From Arenibacter troitsensis (lineage in GTDB: Bacteria > Bacteroidota > Bacteroidia > Flavobacteriales > Flavobacteriaceae): a DNA stretch of 64,000 nucleotides. Shown here piece after piece: positions 55,149 through 63,613 of the stretch; the stretch's first letter is position 1, and each line of letters starts with the position of its first letter. The position numbers and the translations under genes are program-made. The notes under the pieces are model-generated. The model was not told the origin of the DNA. It saw nothing but the letters and a program-made list of their open reading frames with translations, and made no database searches. The stretch spans positions 159,716 to 223,715 of the forward strand of contig NZ_FXAO01000007.1 of the NCBI RefSeq assembly GCF_900177645.1. Direction: 5' to 3'.

Positions 55149-55592
55149 ATGAAGGCTTTTTTCAATCAGCTATTCGATTATAACTTTTACTGCAATAAAA
55201 AATTGATTGAAGAGTGCCAAAAGCTGGAGAATGTTCCAGAGAGGACCACGGAACTCTTCAGTCATATATTAAATGCGCACCATATATGGAACGCCAGAAT
55301 TCTGGGTAAAAAAGCAGAATACGGTGTATTTCAGTTGCAATTGTTAAAAGATTGGGGCGATTTGCATTATGAAAATCAAAGAAGTTCTTTTGAAATTATT
55401 ACCAATGTGGATAGTTTTGAAAAGCGCTTGGATTATGAGAATTCCCAGGGGAGGTTGTTTACCAATACCATTCAGGATATGTTATTTCATATCATAAACC
55501 ATTCAACCCACCACAGAGCTCAGATATCCGTTGATTTCAGAAACAATTCCATTGAACCCTTGGTCTTGGATTATGCAACCTATAAGCGATAA
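55149..55592 (+). CDS. DinB-family protein
   Basis: A 147-residue four-helix protein of the DinB/YfiT superfamily, which are often metal-dependent thiol-transferase-like proteins. The His triad pattern is visible (SHILNAHHIWNARILG and the C-terminal MLFHIINHSTHHRAQI). It lies 11 bases after the isomerase gene. A role in sugar catabolism is not established; it may be a passenger or handle a reactive intermediate. Confidence 0.85.
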   Translation: MKAFFNQLFDYNFYCNKKLIEECQKLENVPERTTELFSHILNAHHIWNARILGKKAEYGVFQLQLLKDWGDLHYENQRSSFEIITNVDSFEKRLDYENSQGRLFTNTIQDMLFHIINHSTHHRAQISVDFRNNSIEPLVLDYATYKR

Positions 55593-55607
55593 ATATACCT
55601 CCTAAAC

Positions 55608-56837
55608 GTGAATGTAAAGACCAAAGTTCAGTTGTCCTTAATGATGTTCCTCGAATTTTTTATTTGGGGAGGTTGGTTTGTAACATTGGGCACTTTTTTG
55701 GGACATAATCTTAAGGCTACAGGGGCAGAATCGGCTATGGCGTATTCCACCCAATCCTGGGGAGCCATAATTGCTCCTTTTATTATAGGTTTAATAGCCG
55801 ATAGATATTTCAACGCCGAGCGCATTCTAGGAGTTTTGCATCTTCTTGGTGCGTTCATGATGTATCAAATGTATATGGCGGTGGACTTTGCGGGTTTCTA
55901 CCCTTATGTACTGGGTTATATGATTCTTTATATGCCAACTTTGGCCTTGGTGAATTCCATCTCCTTTAGTCAAATGAAGAACCCTGCCAAGGAGTTTTCG
56001 TTTGTAAGGGTTTTTGGGACTATTGGTTGGATAGTTGCCGGACTAATAATTAGTTTTGTGTTCCTATGGGATTCCGAAACCTCTAGGGAAGAAGGCCTTT
56101 TGAAAAATACTTTTTTAATGGTGGCTATTGCATCCGCCTTTTTGGGGTTATTTAGTTTTACCCTGCCCAAAACTCCACCGAAGGTAAAAACGGATGAAAA
56201 GATATCTATTTCAGGTATTTTGGGGTTGGACGCCCTTAGGCTATTAAAGGATAGAAATTTCTTTATTTTCTTTCTTTCATCTATTTTGATTTGCATTCCT
56301 TTGGCCTTTTATTACCAAAATGCGAATCCATTTTTGTCAGAGATTGGTATGGAAAACCCTACTGGTAAAATGACCATTGGCCAAGGTTCGGAGGTTTTAT
56401 TTATGTTGTTATTGCCCTATTTCTTTAAGAAATTTGGATTTAAAAATACCTTGATTGCCGGGATGCTGGCCTGGACCGTTAGATATTTTCTATTTGCCTA
56501 CGGAAATGCCGGGGATTTGGCCTTTATGTTAATATTAGGTATAGCCCTTCATGGTATTTGCTATGATTTTTTCTTTGTATCCGGGCAGATTTATACGGAT
56601 TCAAAGGCAGGTGACAAGTTTAAGAGTGCAGCCCAGGGATTGATTACCTTGGCAACCTATGGTGTTGGAATGTTGATCGGTTTTTGGGTGGCAGGAAAAA
56701 TTACCGATAGCTATATAATGGGCGATGGAGTACACAGCTGGACGGATATCTGGACATTTCCTGCTATTTTTGCCTTAGGGGCAATGATATTGTTCGCTAT
56801 ATTTTTTAAGAACGAGGAAGTAGAATATAAAGAGTAA
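55608..56837 (+). CDS. MFS transporter, nucleoside:H+ symporter-like
   Basis: A 409-residue inner-membrane transporter with about twelve segments, of the NHS/NupG branch of the major facilitator superfamily (FLEFFIWGGWFVTLGTFLGH, IIAPFIIGLIADRYFNAERI). In Bacteroidota members of this branch often lie beside Gfo/Idh/MocA and isomerase genes and are likely to import sugars or sugar derivatives. The start is a GTG; the next ATG would cut into the first helix. 15 and 18 bases separate it from its neighbours. Confidence 0.87.
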   Translation: MNVKTKVQLSLMMFLEFFIWGGWFVTLGTFLGHNLKATGAESAMAYSTQSWGAIIAPFIIGLIADRYFNAERILGVLHLLGAFMMYQMYMAVDFAGFYPYVLGYMILYMPTLALVNSISFSQMKNPAKEFSFVRVFGTIGWIVAGLIISFVFLWDSETSREEGLLKNTFLMVAIASAFLGLFSFTLPKTPPKVKTDEKISISGILGLDALRLLKDRNFFIFFLSSILICIPLAFYYQNANPFLSEIGMENPTGKMTIGQGSEVLFMLLLPYFFKKFGFKNTLIAGMLAWTVRYFLFAYGNAGDLAFMLILGIALHGICYDFFFVSGQIYTDSKAGDKFKSAAQGLITLATYGVGMLIGFWVAGKITDSYIMGDGVHSWTDIWTFPAIFALGAMILFAIFFKNEEVEYKE

Positions 56838-56855
56838 CCTAGGAATAAATACATT

Positions 56856-57992
56856 ATGAGCAAGAAAATTAGATTAGGAATTTTAGGGGGTGGAGGAGAC
56901 TCCCTTATTGGGGTTTTGCACCGAGTTGCATCCCAAATTAATGACAATTACGAAATTGTTGGTGCAGTGTTTAACCCGGACTTTGAGGCCAATGTTGCTT
57001 TTGCCAAGGAAATAGATGTACCTACCAATAGGATATATAAGGATTTTGATACCTTGGTGGAAGAGGAATTAAAACTTCCAAAGGAAGAGCGTATTCAGGT
57101 ATGTTCTGTACTAACCCCAAATTTTTTGCATTTTCCTATGGCCAAAAAGTTGTTGGAAAATGGGTTTCACGTAATATGTGAAAAACCTATGACCACCACT
57201 TACGAGGAGGCTAAAATATTGCAGGCTACCTTGGAAAAGGCCAAGACCGTTTTTGCGGTTACCCATACCTACACGGGATATCCTATGGTTAGGCAAATGA
57301 GGGAGATGATAAAGGCAGGTGCTATTGGGAAAATACATAAGGTGGATGCTGCCTATTATCAAGGTTGGATCAACTCCATTATCCACGACAAGGCCAAACG
57401 TTCAACAGTTTGGAGATTGGATCCCAAAAAAGCCGGTATCAGTTCCTGTATGGGGGATATAGGGGTGCATGCCTTTAATATGATTGAATATACTACCGGA
57501 TTGACCATCAAATCCATTCTGGCCGATTTCAATTACTTGTACGAGGATAACCAAATGGATGTAGACGGTACGGTATTGATCCGTATGGACAAGCACGTGA
57601 AAGGGGTTATTCGTTCCAGCCAGGTGGCTACAGGAGAGGAAAACGGACTTACCATTGCTATTTATGGGGAGAAGGGCGGACTTAGATGGGAGCAGGAAAA
57701 TCCAAATTATCTGTATGTCCTAAGTGATGATAAACCTCTTCAGGTTTATAAGCCGGGACATTCCTATAATTCCAAATTATCCTTGGGAGGTACTAAATTG
57801 CCTCCGGGACACCCTGAAGGAATTTTTGATTCCATGGCGAACATCTATTTGGGTGTTGCAAGGGCAATTCGTGGTGAAAAATATAACGATGGCGAATTCC
57901 CTACCATGATGGATGGTGTTCGCGGCCTGGATTTTATAGAGAGTTCTGTGGAGTCCAACAAAAAGGGCAATGTTTGGATCAATTTGAAATAA
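56856..57992 (+). CDS. Cytoplasmic Gfo/Idh/MocA-family oxidoreductase
   Basis: A 378-residue NAD(P)-dependent oxidoreductase without a signal peptide. The Rossmann start is IRLGILGGGGDSLIGVLHR, the conserved CEKPMTTTYEEA loop (Lys-Pro) lies near 110, and the catalytic Lys/His region includes SSCMGDIGVHAFNMIEY. This subfamily interconverts hydroxyl and keto sugars; in C- and O-glycoside pathways a homologue makes or reduces the 3-keto sugar. As last gene of the operon with an importer it could reduce an imported keto sugar (inference). Confidence 0.93.
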   Translation: MSKKIRLGILGGGGDSLIGVLHRVASQINDNYEIVGAVFNPDFEANVAFAKEIDVPTNRIYKDFDTLVEEELKLPKEERIQVCSVLTPNFLHFPMAKKLLENGFHVICEKPMTTTYEEAKILQATLEKAKTVFAVTHTYTGYPMVRQMREMIKAGAIGKIHKVDAAYYQGWINSIIHDKAKRSTVWRLDPKKAGISSCMGDIGVHAFNMIEYTTGLTIKSILADFNYLYEDNQMDVDGTVLIRMDKHVKGVIRSSQVATGEENGLTIAIYGEKGGLRWEQENPNYLYVLSDDKPLQVYKPGHSYNSKLSLGGTKLPPGHPEGIFDSMANIYLGVARAIRGEKYNDGEFPTMMDGVRGLDFIESSVESNKKGNVWINLK

Positions 57993-58015
57993 ATCTAGGA
58001 TCAAGTACAAATATT

Positions 58016-58037
58016 AAGGGCCGCAATTGCGGCCCTT
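58016..58037. terminator. Bidirectional terminator hairpin
   Basis: Perfect 22-base palindrome: AAGGGCCGCAA followed by TTGCGGCCCTT. It lies between the convergent oxidoreductase (ends 57992) and ASCH gene (ends 58059). T-runs are short. Confidence 0.7.
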
Positions 58038-58058
58038 ATCTGTATAAGATGTTTAAGT

Positions 58059-58520
58059 TTATCCGTATACCTTTTCAAACTCTACACAGACCACGATCAT
58101 ACTATCCCTAGGGACACGATTAAAAGGGCCCAATTCTCGGGAGAAATAATCCCAATGGTATTTTTTCCAATATTCCAGGCTTTTATCCCCTAAGCCATCC
58201 AATTGAACATATTCTTTGGTAATGCTAAAAAAGGGCTTCAGCTTTACAGCGGTTGTCCTAACAATACATTTTGCCTTACCGTTCCAGTCCGTAAGGATCA
58301 TAAAGGCACCTATTTTGGGGAGTGGCTCATTTCTGTGCTGCAGGCCCAAAAGGGAAAAGGAAGCTGCATTTTTAAGGTTTTTAAGTACAAGATCCACACT
58401 GTGGTCTGCCTCTTGTTCATTGTCGCTGAAGTGAAGCACTTTAGGTGTTTCTACAAAAGCGAATTCCAAATGGGCATCCAAATAATCACCCCACATATTT
58501 CTAGCCGAAGCATTGTCCAT
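58059..58520 (-). CDS. ASCH-domain protein
   Basis: A 153-residue protein with the ASCH fold (RNA/nucleotide-binding, PUA-related), of the YhfF-like group. Family features are FMILTDWNGKAKCIVRTTAV and LGDKSLEYWKKYHWDYF. Relatives include an N4-acetylcytidine amidohydrolase, but no specific activity is assigned. It interrupts the sugar locus and is probably unrelated to it. Confidence 0.8.
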   Translation of the reverse strand: MDNASARNMWGDYLDAHLEFAFVETPKVLHFSDNEQEADHSVDLVLKNLKNAASFSLLGLQHRNEPLPKIGAFMILTDWNGKAKCIVRTTAVKLKPFFSITKEYVQLDGLGDKSLEYWKKYHWDYFSRELGPFNRVPRDSMIVVCVEFEKVYG

Positions 58521-58581
58521 TCTAATTAGGTCTAAGGTTTAACAGTAACGGTAAAATACATTAATTATTTCTCGAAGTATG

Positions 58582-60285
58582 TTATGAAAATTTACCCGCT
58601 TTTAATTGTTTGGCAGCGTGATTTGCCGCCCTGGCCGTAAATGCCATATAAGTCAATGATGGATTTACACAATTGGAAGAGGTCATAAAGGCACCATCGG
58701 TGACATAAACATTGGGAACCAGATGCACTTGATTGTATTTATTCAATATAGAGGTTTTTGGGTCATGCCCCATACGGGCTCCCCCCATTTCATGTATTCC
58801 CAATCCCGGTCCCGAAGGTTCTTCATAGGAACGTACATCTTTAAATCCGGCGGCTTCAAACATTTCAACAATAACTTTTATGATATCCTTACGCATATTC
58901 AACTCGTTCTCCTTAAACTCAACATCAAAGGCCAATTGGGGAAGTCCCCATTTGTCTTTTTCGGTAGGGCTTAAGGTAACCCTATTATCGTCATATGGCA
59001 GGAACTCTCCAAATCCAGTGGCCCCTATCGTCCAATGGCCGGGCTTAAGAATGCTTTCTTTGAGTTCTTTTCCGAATCCCAGTTCCCCTATGGCCTCTGA
59101 CCAATCGCCTCTACTGGCAGTGCCTTGAAATCCAAATCCACGGATATAATCATTGCGTTTGGTCTTTTCGTCCATATTTACGAATCTCGGAATATAGAAA
59201 CCGTTGGCACGGCGACCTTTATAATATTTGTCCAAATGCCCATCTACTTTGGCAGTTGCCCCTAATTTATAATGATGGTCCATGATTCCTCTTCCCAAGG
59301 TATCCGAATCGTTACCAAGACCATTGGGAAAGCGTTCACTTTTTGATTGTAATAATATGCCCACTGAGGCCATGGCCGAAGCACAAAGAAAAATAACACG
59401 GGCCTTAAATTCTATTTTTTCGTGGGTCACCGCATCTATGATTTTTACTCCGGTGGCTTTTTTAGTTTTATCGTCATAGACCACTTCATACACAATTGAA
59501 TTGGGCCTGAGCGTCATATTGCCAGTTCTTTCGGCGGCCGGTAAAGTAGATGAATTGCTACTAAAATAACCTCCGAAGGGGCAACCGCGCCAGCATCTAT
59601 CTCGATTTTGACACACTCCGCGACCTTCAAAATCTGCATTTGGATCCGTGATGTGAGCTGTACGGCCAATGGTCACCAACCGGCCATCATCAAATTTTTC
59701 TTCAATCGATTTTTGAAAATCCTCTTCAACACAGTTCAATTTCATGGGAGGTTGAAATTTGCCATCGGGCAATTGCTGAAGCCCAAGGGCTTGGCCACTG
59801 ACCCCTATATATTCTTCAACCTTGTCATACCATGGGGAAATGTCCTTGTATCTAATAGGCCAATCAACCCCTATGCCTTCTTTTTTATTGGCCTCAAAAT
59901 CGATATCGCTCCAACGGTAGCTTTGTCTTCCCCAGGTTAAGGAGCGTCCACCTACCTGATACCCTCTTATCCAATCGAATCTTTTGGTTTGCACATAAGG
60001 GTGCTCCAAATCGTTTACAAAAAAATGCTTATTGCTCTCAACTGGAGCCCAATTCAACCTACTTTGTATGTGGTATTTCTCTTTATCGGATTTGGATAAT
60101 TTGTCTTTTAATGGGTAATCCCAGGGGTCATCGTTCATTGTGGGATAATCCTCAATATGTTTTACCATTGGCCCTCTTTCCAGTACTAAGGTTTTTAACC
60201 CATTCTCGCAAAGTTCTTTAGCTGCCCAACCTCCACTAATTCCAGTACCTACAACAATGGCATCAAATATTTCACTTTGATTCAT
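58582..60285 (-). CDS. GMC-family FAD dehydrogenase (copy 2)
   Basis: A 567-residue paralogue of the GMC protein at 52299-54011, with near-identical motifs: DAIVVGTGISGGWAAKELCE, the Cys225/Cys231/Cys235 cluster (RDRCWRGCPFGG) and the C-terminal GIHEMGGARMG and SNCVNPSLTY. Differences include Gly for Thr in the HEMG-[TG]-ARMG motif. It has no signal peptide and no subunit-3 gene beside it, so it either shares the subunit encoded at 51652 or acts differently. It is divergent from the isomerase-DUF1080 run at 60430. Confidence 0.93.
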   Translation of the reverse strand: MNQSEIFDAIVVGTGISGGWAAKELCENGLKTLVLERGPMVKHIEDYPTMNDDPWDYPLKDKLSKSDKEKYHIQSRLNWAPVESNKHFFVNDLEHPYVQTKRFDWIRGYQVGGRSLTWGRQSYRWSDIDFEANKKEGIGVDWPIRYKDISPWYDKVEEYIGVSGQALGLQQLPDGKFQPPMKLNCVEEDFQKSIEEKFDDGRLVTIGRTAHITDPNADFEGRGVCQNRDRCWRGCPFGGYFSSNSSTLPAAERTGNMTLRPNSIVYEVVYDDKTKKATGVKIIDAVTHEKIEFKARVIFLCASAMASVGILLQSKSERFPNGLGNDSDTLGRGIMDHHYKLGATAKVDGHLDKYYKGRRANGFYIPRFVNMDEKTKRNDYIRGFGFQGTASRGDWSEAIGELGFGKELKESILKPGHWTIGATGFGEFLPYDDNRVTLSPTEKDKWGLPQLAFDVEFKENELNMRKDIIKVIVEMFEAAGFKDVRSYEEPSGPGLGIHEMGGARMGHDPKTSILNKYNQVHLVPNVYVTDGAFMTSSNCVNPSLTYMAFTARAANHAAKQLKAGKFS

Positions 60286-60336
60286 TCTATATTTCTTGTA
60301 TTAATTCTGATGCTTTTCCTATATTTATGACTTCGC

Positions 60337-60382
60337 GTTTGTAGGCATATGCTACAAACTTTAAATATAGGATTTTTATCCT
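60337..60382. promoter_or_regulatory. Two inverted repeats in the second divergent promoter
   Basis: GTTTGTAG-N7-CTACAAAC (60337-60359, with CATATG in the centre) and AGGAT-TTTT-ATCCT (60369-60382). They lie between GMC copy 2 (start 60285) and the isomerase gene (start 60430), the natural place for operators serving both. Confidence 0.5.
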
Positions 60383-60429
60383 AAATGTTAACTAAGGTTA
60401 TTTTCAATTACAACTAATAAAAATTTAAA

Positions 60430-61482
60430 ATGAAGACAATTAAAGGGCCGGCAGTATTTTTAGCACAATTTGTTGATGAAAAAGCACCATTCAATTCCTT
60501 GGATGGCATGTGTAAATGGGCATCCGATTTAGGATACAAGGGAATACAGATACCAACTTGGGTCGATTTTCTTATCGATTTGGATAAAGCTGCCGAGAGC
60601 CAGACCTATTGTGACGAATTAAAGGGAAAGATAAATTCCTATGGCCTGGAAATTACAGAGTTGTCCACGCATTTACAAGGACAATTGGTAGCAGTGAATC
60701 CCGCTTATGATTTAATGTTCGACAATTTTGCGCCAGACAAGTTAAAGAACAACCCAAAAGCACGTACCGAATGGGCCATTGATGTTGTTAAAAAAGGAGC
60801 CACCGCCAGTCGCAGGCTAGGACTAAAGGCACATGCCACTTTTTCGGGCTCCCTCCTATGGCATACCGCCCACCCTTGGCCTCAAAGACCAGCGGGATTG
60901 GTGGAAATGGGCTTCGAAGAGTTGGCAAAAAGGTGGTTGCCCATCCTTAATCACTTTGATAAGGAAGGTGTAGATGTATGTTACGAAATACACCCTGGAG
61001 AAGATCTGCACGATGGGGATACCTTTGAGCGTTTCTTGGCTGCCACCGGCAACCATAAACGAGTTAATATTTTGTACGATCCAAGTCATTTTGTGCTGCA
61101 GCAGTTGGATTACATAGCTTACATAGACCATTATCACGAATTTATAAAATCGTTCCACGTTAAGGATTCCGAATTTAACCCAACAGGCAAAAAAGGGGCC
61201 TTTGGTGGGTTTAATGATTGGGGTGACCGCGCAGGTAGATATCGCTCGCTGGGTGATGGACAGATAGATTTTAAGTCGATCTTCTCTAAATTAACACAGT
61301 ATGGTTGTGATGTTTGGGCGGTAATGGAATGGGAATGCTGTATAAAAAGTCCGGAACAAGGAGCTAGGGAAGGTGCCAAATTTATACAGGACCATATTAT
61401 TGAGGCCACGGAGAAAACCTTTGACGATTTTGCTGGGGCAGCTATTGATAAAACAGTATTGAAGAAAATATTAGGACTTTAA
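60430..61482 (+). CDS. Cytoplasmic TIM-barrel sugar isomerase/epimerase
   Basis: A 350-residue xylose-isomerase-like TIM barrel without a signal. Conserved metal-site segments are VDVCYEIHPGEDLHDG, VNILYDPSHFVLQQLD, IKSFHVKDSEFNPTG and VWAVMEWECCIKSPEQG. Homologues include keto-sugar epimerases and C-glycoside/3-keto-glycoside lyases. It leads a run with two DUF1080 genes (17- and about 13-base gaps). Confidence 0.9.
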   Translation: MKTIKGPAVFLAQFVDEKAPFNSLDGMCKWASDLGYKGIQIPTWVDFLIDLDKAAESQTYCDELKGKINSYGLEITELSTHLQGQLVAVNPAYDLMFDNFAPDKLKNNPKARTEWAIDVVKKGATASRRLGLKAHATFSGSLLWHTAHPWPQRPAGLVEMGFEELAKRWLPILNHFDKEGVDVCYEIHPGEDLHDGDTFERFLAATGNHKRVNILYDPSHFVLQQLDYIAYIDHYHEFIKSFHVKDSEFNPTGKKGAFGGFNDWGDRAGRYRSLGDGQIDFKSIFSKLTQYGCDVWAVMEWECCIKSPEQGAREGAKFIQDHIIEATEKTFDDFAGAAIDKTVLKKILGL

Positions 61483-61499
61483 TTTCAACAAATAGAAAG

Positions 61500-62276
61500 A
61501 TGAAAAAATTAATTTTCAGTGCCTTGATAGCCGTTATGGTAATCGGCTGTAAAGATAAAACGGAAAAAACGAACATGGACATAGACTCAGATCCCCTTGC
61601 CAATTCTGAGAAAACAACTCCACCTCCAACAGCCCTAATTGAAGGGGAATGGAAGGTGCTTTTTGACGGGACCAATTTCGATGCCTGGAAACGGTATAAG
61701 GAAGATGGGGTCGGGGAGGCCTGGAAAATAGAGGACGGTGCCATGGTCTTTTATCCACCTAAGGAACGGGAAAAAGGCGAGAAATATAATTTAGTGACCA
61801 AAGAGGAGTTTACCAATTTTGTTCTATCCATAGATTGGAAAATCACGGAGGGGGGCAACAGTGGTATTTTCTGGGGAGTGCAAGAAATTGAAAGCCTTCG
61901 TGAGGCTTACCACTCTGGACCGGAAATACAAGTTTTGGACAATGAAAAACACCCTGATGCAAAAAATGGACCTGTAAGACAGGCAGGGGCTTTGTACGAT
62001 ATGGTTGGTCCTAGTGAGGACGTAACCAAACCTGTTGGGGAATGGAACACCTGTGTTATTACCGTAAACCATATAACCAATAAAGGGAATGTTGTGTTGA
62101 ATGGTACGGAAGTGGCTTCTTTCCCGGTACAAGGAGAGGAATGGGATGCTATGGTGGCCAATTCTAAATTTAAGGGGTCGGAGCACTTTGGAAAATATAA
62201 GACTGGAAAAATAGGTTTACAGGATCATGGGGACATAGTATCCTATAGAAATATTAAGATAAAAACATTGGATTAA
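61500..62276 (+). CDS. DUF1080 (3-keto-disaccharide hydrolase-like) lipoprotein 1
   Basis: A 258-residue lipoprotein (signal MKKLIFSALIAVMVIGC, Cys17) with one DUF1080 domain (about 50-257), a concanavalin-like jelly roll. Motifs are WKVLFDGTNFDAWKRYKED, GGNSGIFWGVQEIES, PEIQVLDNEKHPDA and GKIGLQDHGDIVSYRNIKIK. DUF1080 proteins have been named 3-keto-disaccharide hydrolases and work on 3-keto-glycosides in Bacteroidota. Its export matches the periplasmic GMC system. Confidence 0.92.
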   Translation: MKKLIFSALIAVMVIGCKDKTEKTNMDIDSDPLANSEKTTPPPTALIEGEWKVLFDGTNFDAWKRYKEDGVGEAWKIEDGAMVFYPPKEREKGEKYNLVTKEEFTNFVLSIDWKITEGGNSGIFWGVQEIESLREAYHSGPEIQVLDNEKHPDAKNGPVRQAGALYDMVGPSEDVTKPVGEWNTCVITVNHITNKGNVVLNGTEVASFPVQGEEWDAMVANSKFKGSEHFGKYKTGKIGLQDHGDIVSYRNIKIKTLD

Positions 62277-62289
62277 AACATTATTGGTT

Positions 62290-63126
62290 ATGCCCAAGCA
62301 GCTAAGATCTATTTGTATTCCTATAATTTTGTTGTTGGCATTTGCCTGCAAGGAAAAGGTCAATGTGGATCCTTTGGAACCAAAAGACCTAAAATCGACG
62401 GGGGAAGAAATTGTAGTAAACGAGGAATACTCCGGTACTGAGCCTACTACACCCGAAGAGACCGAATTTTATAAGCCCGTGCCTCCAGTAGTAAATCCAT
62501 TTGACCCTATAAAAAAAGCCCCCAGTGATGCCATTATACTTTTTAGTGGGGACAATTTGGACAATTGGATCAGCTCTAGGGATAGTACGGCAGCCAAGTG
62601 GATCGTAAATAAGGATGGTAGTATGACCGTTAACAACAAGACGGGTGATATACAGACGGTCCAAAATTTTGGAAGTATACAGTTGCACTTGGAATGGAAA
62701 TCCCCAATAGAAATACAGGGAAAAGGACAAAGTAGGGGCAATAGCGGCGTCTTTTTAAATGGGCTGTACGAGGTTCAGGTCTTGGACAACAATGACAATG
62801 ATACCTATGTAAACGGCCAAGTAGGTTCAATCTACAAGCAACACGTACCGCTCGCCATGGCATCGGTACCTACGGGGGAATGGAATACCTATGATATTGT
62901 TTATCACGCACCGGAGTTCAATGATGCGGGGGATAAAATTAAATCCGGGACAGTAACGGTTTTGCATAATGGTGTGCTGATTCAGGACAATGTTGAAATT
63001 AAGGGAACCACCCCCTATATAGGTTGGCCCAAAAATCCCGCACATGGAAAGGGCCCTTTAAGACTTCAGGACCACGGGGACAACAGTAGGGTAAGTTACA
63101 GGAATATATGGGTAAGGGAGCTTTAG
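62290..63126 (+). CDS. DUF1080 (3-keto-disaccharide hydrolase-like) lipoprotein 2
   Basis: A 278-residue paralogue from ATG 62290; a TTG two codons earlier is less likely. It has lipobox LLAFAC (lipid-anchored Cys), an acidic Pro/Thr-rich linker (about 25-70), then a DUF1080 domain (AIILFSGDNLDNWISSRDST, RGNSGVFLNGLYEVQVLDN, PLRLQDHGDNSRVSYRNIWV). The linker may extend the domain from the membrane. It is 13 bases after lipoprotein 1, and its stop directly precedes the SdpI start. Confidence 0.92.
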   Translation: MPKQLRSICIPIILLLAFACKEKVNVDPLEPKDLKSTGEEIVVNEEYSGTEPTTPEETEFYKPVPPVVNPFDPIKKAPSDAIILFSGDNLDNWISSRDSTAAKWIVNKDGSMTVNNKTGDIQTVQNFGSIQLHLEWKSPIEIQGKGQSRGNSGVFLNGLYEVQVLDNNDNDTYVNGQVGSIYKQHVPLAMASVPTGEWNTYDIVYHAPEFNDAGDKIKSGTVTVLHNGVLIQDNVEIKGTTPYIGWPKNPAHGKGPLRLQDHGDNSRVSYRNIWVREL

Positions 63127-63504
63127 ATGGAGTGGGTGTTTTTCTTGTCAGCAACAGCGCCCGGTCTAGTTTTAACCTTTATTTCTTGGATCTATAAAGT
63201 ACATCCACCCAAGAGCATCAATTATCTCTATGGCTATCGGACGCGTAGAAGTATGCGGAACCAGGATACATGGGATTTTGGCAATTTTATTGGGGCCAAG
63301 ATGATGTTGTGGGTTGGAATTTCAACTTTTATAGCTGGGGTAATTGCCTATTTCATTAAGCCCTCTTGGGCTATGGGCATTTCTACTTTTTTCTTAATCG
63401 TGGCCGTATTTGTGGGAATTTTTTGGTGTGAACGCCAATTGGGGATTAAATTTGACAAAAACGGAAGGCCATTGTTTGATAAGGACCCATCCAATTTAGG
63501 ATGA
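63127..63504 (+). CDS. SdpI-family membrane protein
   Basis: A 125-residue protein with three transmembrane segments and the SdpI signature INYLYGYRTRRSMRNQDTWD. Bacillus SdpI gives immunity to the SdpC toxin; most homologues have unknown roles. The ATG follows the DUF1080 stop without any gap, so it is on the same transcript, but a functional link to sugar metabolism is unproven. Confidence 0.88.
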   Translation: MEWVFFLSATAPGLVLTFISWIYKVHPPKSINYLYGYRTRRSMRNQDTWDFGNFIGAKMMLWVGISTFIAGVIAYFIKPSWAMGISTFFLIVAVFVGIFWCERQLGIKFDKNGRPLFDKDPSNLG

Positions 63505-63613
63505 GGTTTTATATTAAAAAAATAGGTTGTTGGTAAGGAATTATTCAGGATCCTTGCCATCCTTTATTCAAACCCCAATTTTATTTACCTTTGACAAATT
63601 CTAAAAACAATTT

